Assembly (NCBI GenBank): GCA_010093515.1
Contig: MU001670.1
Span: 331,793-395,792 of the forward strand
Source of the DNA: Lineolata rhizophorae
Taxonomy: Eukaryota > Ascomycota > Dothideomycetes > Lineolatales > Lineolataceae
DNA length: 64,000 nucleotides
Direction: 5' to 3'
The notes beneath the pieces are model-generated. The model was not told where the DNA came from, did no database searches, and saw only the letters and a program-made list of their open reading frames with translations. Both the position numbers and the translations under genes were made by a program. Shown here piece after piece: positions 57,246 to 64,000 of this stretch (position 1 is the stretch's first letter; each line of letters starts with the position of its first letter).

Positions 57246-58628
57246 TTAGAGACTCAAGCTCTCCAGTCCTGCCCCACAACTCTGCATCCCAGAGGCAATC
57301 GTTGAAAAGTCGCTCGAGCTGCCATACGGCGGCCCGTTGGTATAGTTGAAGTCGACGGGCCCGTACAGGAACCAAGCCGACAGCGGCTGCAGCGAGCTGT
57401 GCGCATCCGACATGAACATCTCCACGTCGCTTTCGGACGGCTCCTCGCCGTTGATCCTCGCGAGGGCCTCTATGTACCCGTCCGGCGCACCCGGCGCGAC
57501 GCTCTTGCCGATGTTGCCCGCGAGGACGTACGCCTGGGTCTTGTCGCCCTGGCTCGGGTAGTCTAGCATGGTGAAGGGCGCCTTGGCGTAGCCGACGGGC
57601 AGGTCCTCGAGCTCGCGCCTCGTGTACGTGACGTCGTCGAGGGTGACGACGGTGGGGTCGTCCGGGTCGGCCGCCAGCTGGGCGCGCGGCACCGCGAGCG
57701 AGCCGTCCTCGTACCAGTTGAGGAAGCCGACAATCCAGCCCGAGACGTCGTACTCGGGTGCGGCGCCGCCGGCGCCGCACGTGAAGCGGTCTTGCGCGCG
57801 CACAATCTTACCCCAGAAGGCGTGCGTCTCGTCCGCGTCGGGCTCGTCGAAGGTGGCGACGAAGCGGGAGAGGATGGGCCGCAGACGGGCGGCGTAGTCG
57901 GCGGGCTCGGCGCCAAAGTCCACCATGTGCTCGAGCTTGTCGAGCAGAGCGGCCCAGTCGTCGCGCTCGCCGAGCAGCGTCACCGACGGCAGCCCGCAGA
58001 TGATGCCGCCCGAAAACTCGAAGTAGTGCTGCATGAGGCCCATCATGAGCACCGTGGCCGTCATGTCGTCGCTCTCGGTAGTAGTCGAGAAACCCGGCAT
58101 CACCCAGTCGAGCAGCCAGTCCGTCTTGACCCGCTCCTGGATCTCCTCCCCGAACCGCGCGATCACCTGGTGCCAGGTGAAGTCCCAGACCTCGATGGAC
58201 TCCCTGCCCTCGTGTGACACGAACACGTCCCGAATTTCCTCGGCGTGCGCGGCCATGTAGAAATTCATCTGAGCTAGGATCTCGAACCACACCTCGTCCG
58301 GTCGGATCACAAGGTGCTCATGCTTGGCCCACGCCTCGAGCGCCCCACGGACAAAGCTGTCCGACGACGGGTGCACGTTTGCGATGTCGGCCGCGTCGGC
58401 TTGGAGGCCGAAGTTGGCGTAGGTAGACATCATGACTTGCGGCGTGGTCGGCGCCTGGGACGATACCTCCTCTGGACAGCTCCCGCTGAAAAGCTCGTCG
58501 ACTGAAGAAATTGCGCCTGAGCCGTCAAATGCGCCGGGGCTCACATTGCTTGGGATGATGGTTATCCCAGCTGAGACAGCTGCAGTGTAGTAGGCCAGGC
58601 CGAGAAGCCCGGTCCGGGTTGTCGCCAT
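57246..58628 (-). CDS. secreted DUF4419 protein
   Basis: Single exon, 460 residues from the ATG at 58628. The frame is open further up to 58730, but a TATA-like CTATATAG lies only about 35-45 nt before that upper Met. The inner ATG is therefore preferred because it also exposes a clean signal peptide (LLGLAYYTAAVSAG). The body matches DUF4419: RPDEVWFEILAQMNFYMAAH, AEEIRDVFVSHEGR, DFTWHQVIARFGEEIQ, FSGGIICGLPSVTLLG and SGWIVGFLNWYEDG. The domain has no known activity. With the signal peptide and no membrane segment it is probably secreted or vacuolar. Confidence 0.85.
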   Translation of the reverse strand: MATTRTGLLGLAYYTAAVSAGITIIPSNVSPGAFDGSGAISSVDELFSGSCPEEVSSQAPTTPQVMMSTYANFGLQADAADIANVHPSSDSFVRGALEAWAKHEHLVIRPDEVWFEILAQMNFYMAAHAEEIRDVFVSHEGRESIEVWDFTWHQVIARFGEEIQERVKTDWLLDWVMPGFSTTTESDDMTATVLMMGLMQHYFEFSGGIICGLPSVTLLGERDDWAALLDKLEHMVDFGAEPADYAARLRPILSRFVATFDEPDADETHAFWGKIVRAQDRFTCGAGGAAPEYDVSGWIVGFLNWYEDGSLAVPRAQLAADPDDPTVVTLDDVTYTRRELEDLPVGYAKAPFTMLDYPSQGDKTQAYVLAGNIGKSVAPGAPDGYIEALARINGEEPSESDVEMFMSDAHSSLQPLSAWFLYGPVDFNYTNGPPYGSSSDFSTIASGMQSCGAGLESLSL

Positions 58629-58763
58629 TGTGAAAAGAAAAGACGACGTTGAGAACAGCATCGCGACAAAGTGTTGTACGACAGGCTCTTCCCAGAAAGG
58701 ACAGAGGCGAATGATTTGATCAAAGAACAAACATCCTACCTACCAGGATAAGGTGATTGCCCA

Positions 58764-58774
58764 TCTATATAGAT
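58764..58774 (-). promoter_or_regulatory. TATA-like element of the DUF4419 gene
   Basis: TCTATATAGAT on either strand lies about 137 nt upstream of the preferred start codon. A transcription start ~30-40 nt downstream would fall near or inside the first codons of the longer frame, which supports the inner start. Confidence 0.4.
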
Positions 58775-59278
58775 ACACGATCCACACAGAGGAGACAAAA
58801 AGGGTTACCTAGCCAAGCTCCCAAGGCCTAAACCCAGTGGCGGGGAATTTGCGGATTATTGGATGTAAAGCGTTTCTTGAGGGATTGCGGGGAGAGCTCC
58901 GCTCCAAGCCGTATTGGTTTGCCTTTCAGGAGAGAACTCTTGGCTTGCGTTTTTCTTGTGCCACCCACCCAGCTCGCCGTATACCTCTCCTCCCGACGCG
59001 ACAAAGAGATCTGCTCGTATTTGGCTAATCCGAACTAACCTGACCCAGCCGCCCCGCGACCGCATCCAGCTCCTTCTCCGGTCTTCCCGGTAAAAAAAGG
59101 CCTGAGATGCAGGGTCGCGCAATTTCATCAAACGCGCTTGGGTTTAATCTATTCGGTTGATGTAGAAATTTCGTTCGGCTCCCACCGGGCCCCGCTAATC
59201 AGGGTGCGCGAACGTGGAGACAGGACAGCGAGATCGTGCTAAATATAGCTTCAGCCAAGTGTGCCGGTTAGCAAGCAC
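58775..59278. other. intergenic
   Basis: Upstream flank of the DUF4419 gene. No gene recognised. Confidence 0.4.
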
Positions 59279-59914
59279 CCGCCCGACATCTCAATACGAC
59301 GGATCGACTCGGCAGTGCCCGGAAACCACGTCCGCGGGCTATACGACTCCCTTCCTCGACACCGAGCCCAGATCCTGGCCCAACTCAGGACCGGACATTC
59401 ATGGCTCAACACATCTCGGGCGAGGTTTGGCCATAGTGACAGCGAGCAGTGCAAATGCGGTGCCAGAGAAACGACGGTGCACGTCCTGGTGGACTGCCCC
59501 CTCCTCAGGGAACCCAGACAGAGGCTACGACAGCAAATAGGATCGCGATTCAACTCAATCTCGTTGATGCTAGGAGGGAAACCCCGCCAACAGACCAACC
59601 GGCAAGGCGCCCAGAAATGGAAAATCCCCAAGAAAGACCTCGATGCAGTCCTGGATTTCGCAATAGAGTCACAACGCTTCATCGGAAGAGCATCAGACAG
59701 GGACCAGACACAGAGCTCTCCTACACCTAGAACGGACGAAAACCCAAACACACAATCAAACCACAGACCACGATAGACCACCCTTTTGCATGTACTAGTA
59801 CTTTTCATAGACCCATGTAGAGATAGCCGAGTAGTTGTAGCCTGCATATCCCGTAGCAGGGAGAGGTCAGGGTAAATGAAACAAACCAAACCAAACCAAA
59901 CCGCCCGACATCTC
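59279..59914 (+). mobile_element. 5'-truncated LINE (non-LTR retrotransposon) copy with target-site duplication
   Basis: The inserted DNA runs from 59293 to 59900 (608 nt) and is flanked by an exact 14-nt direct repeat CCGCCCGACATCTC at 59279-59292 and 59901-59914. It ends in a CAAAC-repeat tail (four copies). An uninterrupted frame to 59776 encodes the end of a LINE ORF2, after the RNase H domain: LPRHRAQILAQLRTGHSWLN, CKCGARETTVHVLVDC, the Cys/His-containing C-terminal segment common in fungal non-LTR elements. The reverse transcriptase, endonuclease and 5' part are absent, as expected for 5'-truncated insertions made by target-primed reverse transcription. The intact duplication and open frame point to a recent insertion. 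The first bases of the duplication could belong to the tail, so 12-14 nt is the safe range. Confidence 0.85.
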
Positions 59915-60886
59915 CACATGCAACTCACTCAGTACTCACACCGGGCCAATGGGCGGCAGACGTTTCGCCTTGGCCGGCCCTTAGGCCCGTCGCGGGCTTG
60001 CTAAAGTCCTTCTAGGCACACTGTGGCGTTTTAGAACGATGCTGAATGCGAGGAACCCGGTGGCTCCCCCTGGATGCCTACTTCGTTCAGCACGAGGCAC
60101 CCTCCACGTATCCTGTGGCATAGAACGGCTCGCATCAGTATGCTCCAAATTAACCGTGCCTATTCCATGAGATGAGATTGTATATACTTTCAGATCGTAC
60201 TATTCAGAAACGCCTGTAGGTTGAGATGACGTAAGGATGGAGAGATGAAGTCGCCCAACGACGGCCAAACGTAGTGAGTGAGTGATATTGGAAGCCACGG
60301 ACTCTGACGAGGTGAGAGACCGCGAAACTGAAAGCCTGACCTTGGAATTACCCGCAATGATATTTGCTCTGGTACTCGCTGGCTAGTGGCTGGAAAACGA
60401 CGGATTGCGGCGCAAACGACCATGTACTAGTATTCCGCACTCAACAAGCACAGGTACTTCCACCGGAGCTGACTTTTGGATTCGTCAAGCATTCACCAAC
60501 TGCGCAGTCCCGTCTTCCAAAATCATCTCATTTGTGTCAAACTCATACAACTACCCAATCACAACCATACATAAAAATGCCTTTCTTGCAAACTAGCAAC
60601 ACAAAAGGGAGAGAGCACATTCATCCCTTGTAGGCTACAAACCACTCTGCCACTTGTGCCTTCCAACCGAGTCGTGAGGGGACAAACCGATGCCGGTCCT
60701 CCGCCATTACGTCCATCTTGGAACCGTAAAAGCACCTTGCTAACGCAAAATAGAACTCAACAACACTAACGCACCCAATTCTCGCTTGCTTGGGCACCAA
60801 ATACAACAGAATAACCCAGCTTTTCGCCTGAAAGTCCCTCATAACCACACTGCATTCTCACCACCTTACTTCCCCTCCTCCACCCC
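59915..60886. other. intergenic
   Basis: No gene recognised between the LINE copy and the 3' end of the next minus-strand gene. A degenerate copy of the 18-nt motif seen at 23.1-23.5 kb lies near 60058. Confidence 0.4.
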
Positions 60887-63800
60887 TTACCCCTTAGATG
60901 AAAGCCCGCCCTGCCACTCACTCCCCACCACCGGGCTAGACCGCCCAAAGCTCCCTTCAACCGCCCCACCCAGCCTAACCGGCTCATCGAAAGTCATCGC
61001 CGCCAACCCACGCTGCAGTTCCTCATTCAAGACCGGCAGCTGCATCCTCTCCAGCGGCCCGGGCGACCCATCCTCCGCCTTCTTATCCCTGTCACTATCC
61101 AGCTTCTCCCGCTCGCCTTCCTTGGACCCCCCCTGCAGCATCGTCCTCCTCATCTCGAACCTCTCCTTTCTCGCCTTCTCTTCCTCCCGCTCCGCCTCCT
61201 CGCGCGCTTTCATCACTTTCTCCGTCGCCCACCACCTGCGCGCATTATCCGCCGCCCTTTGCACGTCCTCCCGCACCGGCTGCTCCTCATGCTGGGCTCC
61301 CAACGCCATCTCCGGCAGCCGCTCCGCCGCCTGCGCCGCCTCGCCAAACGGCCCCTCTTTCCCGCCCTGCGCCAACCACGCCGATACCCTATCCCGGCCC
61401 TCTCTAATGTCGGCCTCGGACACCTCACTCGGATCGTTCCTCTCCATCGGCAGCATCCAGGCCACCGACCTGATCGGTTTCGCGAACGGGCTTCCGGGGC
61501 GGAGCTGCTCGCTCTCGCGGAAATGCTGTCCGACGGAGGGCATCGACGCATGGTAGCGGAGCCGCCGGTTGTGCTCCGACACTTGCTGCGGCGCCAGACC
61601 ACGGCCGTACCAGTTCGATATCGAGCCATGCGGCCCCTCATGCATGTTCTCCTTCGGTGGCGGCGGCGGAGGCCGTCGCTGCGGCGCAGGCGCGGGCGGT
61701 ATTCCTGACGCCGGTCCCGTTTCCAGGCTTGTCGTCTTATTAAGGCGCTCGGGCCTCGCCGCAGCGCTGGCCACCTCGGCCGCCTCCTTCAACTTTTCCA
61801 GGGCCGCTTTGCGCCTATCGGCTACGCTTGGGCGGTACGCGGGCGGTTTAGCCGGAAGCGGGGGCGTCTTTGGAGGCGGGGCCGGAGGGCGGTCGGTGTC
61901 GCGCGTCCTTGCGTTGGTCGCTATGTCGCCATTCCCTGACTTGTCGCTTCCATTGGCGTTATCGCAAAGCAAGTGATCATATCCGCTATCGAAGCTACTC
62001 GGCGCAGCCTGGCGATTCGACCACTCGCCGCTCGCTCTAGCTGTGGCTCTAGCCTCGGTGCGATTGCGGTTCGCTGAGGGTGTCAAGACGGTCTGCGAGC
62101 GCCCTAGCGGGCGCTGCTGTTGTGGTTGGTAAGAGAGCGGCGACGCCAAGAGAGACCCAAAATTCCGATACTGCTGCTCGCTCTGCCCCTGCTGCGAACT
62201 GCTGCAAATGGCGGCGGAGCCAATCACGGTCGGTTGCGTGTTGAAATGGACGCTTTTAGACCGTCCCAGCGTCGGATACAGCGGCTGCTGCGAGTCCCAA
62301 GGCCGTGTCCATAGCTGCTGCGTCGCCGTCAACGGTTGCGGTGTCAGTTTCGATGGTAGTTGTGACGGTTGCGGTCCGGAGTGAGGCTGTGCTTGCTCTT
62401 GAGCAAAAGCTTGCGGTCCCCACTTCTCCCACGGCAACACCAGCCTCCGCTCCTGTGGGTCGCGTTCTGGAAACCGCATTGATGCCTGGCGCTTCAATAG
62501 CTTCTGCTGGCGCTCCTCAAGTTTGAGCTGGACTTCTTTTTTCAGGCGGGCATCTTCCCTCAGAAGCTCGACACTGCGCTGATTGCGTGCCAGAGTCGCA
62601 TTCACCCTGGCTGCCTGTGTCCCGTCGACTCCCTCCTGTCCGTCCTCCTCATTCTTGACCCTCTGCCAGAATCCAGACGCCACGGGTCCGGCCTCCGTCG
62701 CGCCCGGCGGTAACCTGCTCCGGCTGCTATTGCTATCTGCATCCGTGTTCTTAGCCAGCTTCGCCCTCAGCGAGTGGTTCAGCCTCTCAAGCTCGCCCAC
62801 CGTGGCGGCCCAAGGCGACTTGTTCGCCTCATAGGACCCCCACTTAGCCCAGGTGTCCTTCTCTATGCCCCTGCACGCCTTGGCGGCATCCTCACGCTTG
62901 GCAGCATCCTCACGCCTAGCGATAGCTCGCTGCCTCAGTTGCCACATACCCTCCGCCACAGCCGGAGCGTGGCTGCTCCCCGGACACGGTACACGAATGC
63001 ACAATTCGGACCTATCTTGGCAATTACTGCACGGGCGGTTCTCGCGCCTCTCGCCGACGCACGAAACGTCGCGCTTGTTGCAATTGACGCAACCGTCGTA
63101 GAAGATGCGACGCTCGTTCGGTGGATTTGGGGCTGAGTTCTGGACGGTCGCGGCGTTGGGAAAGCCTTCGAAGAGGGCGCGCGCCGGTGTTTTGGGAAGC
63201 GGGTCGGTCTGGTTGGGTTTTTCGTGGTGGGTCGAGCCGTTTTCTGACTTCTGTTCTCTGCCTTTGTTTTGGGCCTGATTTTGCTTCTGACGTGGCACGC
63301 TCCTCGGTTTAGGTTCCTCTTCTTCTTCACCCCGAAGCAGCTTCATCATTTCCTCCCCCTTGGGGGCGGTCGTAAGGTTCTCGTACCCATCCTTCGTCAC
63401 AAGGATATCGTCTTCAATCCTCACGCCACCAACTGGATAGAACCGCTCGAGGACCTCCTTGTCGATGTAGTTGGCATGCTTGGGCTCCGACAAGTACATC
63501 GTATCCAAGGCGAAGCGGTTAAAATAGATACCGGGCTCAACCGTGACAACCATCCCCTCGGCTAGAGATCCGCTGAGACCGCCGAGCGTCAGGTAATACG
63601 AAGCCTGCGTGGCCGATTCTTCAAATAGGGCGGCATATTCCTCTCGTTGGATCTGGAAGTGCTTTTCATCCTCTTCGCCACACACTAGGCTCGTCACGCC
63701 TAGCACGTCGTGGCAATCGAGTCCTAAATGGTGACCTAGGCCGTGCGGGAAGAACGCCCTACTTGTTCCTGCCTGCATGATCTCGTCCACAGTGCCGTCC

Positions 63801-64000
63801 TTCAGCACGCCCAACTTCAACAAGGCCTTGGTAACCATTTCGTGCGCCATGATGAACAGATCCAGAAAGCGCACGCCCGGTTTGATGCGCTCGATACACG
63901 CCGTTTGGATCTCGTGTACTGTGTCGTAGATGGCCTTCGCTTCGCTTAGCCCGTCCCACAAGCCGGACAAGGGGAACGTGCGAGTTACGTCTGACGCGTA
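60887..64000 (-). CDS. M24 aminopeptidase-P-like domain fused to a Zn2Cys6-like cluster and disordered tail (5' end outside window)
   Basis: One continuous frame enters from the right edge and ends at 60887: 1037 residues, N-terminus missing. The first ~220 residues are the C-terminal half of an M24B metallopeptidase (Xaa-Pro aminopeptidase/prolidase type): YASDVTRTFPLSG, PHGLGHHLGLDCHDVLG, VTVEPGIYF and GGVRIEDDILVTKDG. These carry visible Asp, His and Glu metal ligands. After a ~75-residue Lys/Gln/Pro linker comes CVNCNKRDVSC..CSNCQDRSELC, a C-x2-C-x6-C-x9-C-x2-C-x6-C pattern like a fungal Zn2Cys6 cluster (62999-63091). The rest is disordered and Pro/Gln/Ser-rich, with a charged helical segment near the end. 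I see no stop, strong donor/acceptor or new ATG between the two domains. M24B enzymes remove N-terminal residues before proline; the tail's role is unknown. Two genes misjoined by a hidden intron remain possible. Confidence 0.75.
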   Translation of the reverse strand, partial: YASDVTRTFPLSGLWDGLSEAKAIYDTVHEIQTACIERIKPGVRFLDLFIMAHEMVTKALLKLGVLKDGTVDEIMQAGTSRAFFPHGLGHHLGLDCHDVLGVTSLVCGEEDEKHFQIQREEYAALFEESATQASYYLTLGGLSGSLAEGMVVTVEPGIYFNRFALDTMYLSEPKHANYIDKEVLERFYPVGGVRIEDDILVTKDGYENLTTAPKGEEMMKLLRGEEEEEPKPRSVPRQKQNQAQNKGREQKSENGSTHHEKPNQTDPLPKTPARALFEGFPNAATVQNSAPNPPNERRIFYDGCVNCNKRDVSCVGERRENRPCSNCQDRSELCIRVPCPGSSHAPAVAEGMWQLRQRAIARREDAAKREDAAKACRGIEKDTWAKWGSYEANKSPWAATVGELERLNHSLRAKLAKNTDADSNSSRSRLPPGATEAGPVASGFWQRVKNEEDGQEGVDGTQAARVNATLARNQRSVELLREDARLKKEVQLKLEERQQKLLKRQASMRFPERDPQERRLVLPWEKWGPQAFAQEQAQPHSGPQPSQLPSKLTPQPLTATQQLWTRPWDSQQPLYPTLGRSKSVHFNTQPTVIGSAAICSSSQQGQSEQQYRNFGSLLASPLSYQPQQQRPLGRSQTVLTPSANRNRTEARATARASGEWSNRQAAPSSFDSGYDHLLCDNANGSDKSGNGDIATNARTRDTDRPPAPPPKTPPLPAKPPAYRPSVADRRKAALEKLKEAAEVASAAARPERLNKTTSLETGPASGIPPAPAPQRRPPPPPPKENMHEGPHGSISNWYGRGLAPQQVSEHNRRLRYHASMPSVGQHFRESEQLRPGSPFAKPIRSVAWMLPMERNDPSEVSEADIREGRDRVSAWLAQGGKEGPFGEAAQAAERLPEMALGAQHEEQPVREDVQRAADNARRWWATEKVMKAREEAEREEEKARKERFEMRRTMLQGGSKEGEREKLDSDRDKKAEDGSPGPLERMQLPVLNEELQRGLAAMTFDEPVRLGGAVEGSFGRSSPVVGSEWQGGLSSKG

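Noticed and set aside
1-64000. tRNA, rRNA and CRISPR features
   Set aside because: Looked for B-box-like GGTTCGA contexts and regular repeat-spacer patterns by eye and found none convincing; a covariance-model scan would be decisive for tRNAs.

Overview
The window reads as nuclear DNA of a filamentous ascomycete (Pezizomycotina). The support is: short introns (mostly 53-240 nt) with GTAAGT/GTGAGT-like donors, CTAAC/CTGAC-type branch sites and NAG acceptors; fungal protein families (DML1/Misato, a DUF4045-gelsolin protein, HET and ankyrin relics, GFA, DUF4419, HNH_2); and very high GC at third codon positions in several genes, which creates long shadow reading frames. No rRNA, tRNA or CRISPR array was recognised by eye. 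I can join exons with consistent phase for 16 genes, including one that runs off the right edge. One of these (HNH_2) needs a reading-frame change near its 5' end.

Layout: 1-2.6 kb is gene-poor apart from a possible ORF tail at the left edge. 2.6-6.3 kb holds a von Willebrand A-domain gene (+) and a secreted amidase (-) ending tail to tail. 6.3-11.5 kb is an accessory stretch with an ankyrin-repeat relic and two lone LTR/Copia gag-like frames (-). 11.6-19.2 kb carries a giant disordered/gelsolin-repeat protein and an ARL2-type small GTPase with a 17-nt micro-exon (both -). 21-23.1 kb is a GNAT-fold protein with an RGG-rich N-terminus (+). 24.8-28.3 kb holds a cation diffusion facilitator and a GFA-fold protein with a probable mitochondrial presequence (both -). 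28.9-39.4 kb is a housekeeping block: PUS7 (+), an HSP20 chaperone (+), the DEAD-box helicase DRS1 (-) and DML1 (+). 39.4-42.7 kb has no recognisable gene. 42.7-48.8 kb has a proline/serine-rich GPI-type wall protein (+) and the ER Hsp70 LHS1 with an HDEL tail (+). 49.6-54.7 kb is a second accessory stretch with a decayed HET-domain gene and an HNH_2 protein (both -). 54.7-58.6 kb has nuclear poly(A) polymerase and a secreted DUF4419 protein (both -). At 59.3-59.9 kb lies a 5'-truncated LINE copy with an exact 14-bp target-site duplication. The right edge holds a long frame (-) joining an M24 aminopeptidase-P-like domain to a Zn2Cys6-like cysteine cluster and a long disordered tail.

How the genes relate: there is no biosynthetic cluster. 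Several genes serve RNA metabolism (PUS7, DRS1, PAP1) and others protein folding (HSP20, LHS1), but they are ordinary neighbours rather than an operon-like system. The most unusual items are the M24/Zn2Cys6 fused frame, the ARL2 micro-exon, the RGG-GNAT fusion, the fresh LINE insertion, an 18-nt motif repeated three times 3' of the GNAT gene, and the pair of gag-like frames. All gene models are inferred from reading frames, splice consensus and remembered family sequences. No database search was run.
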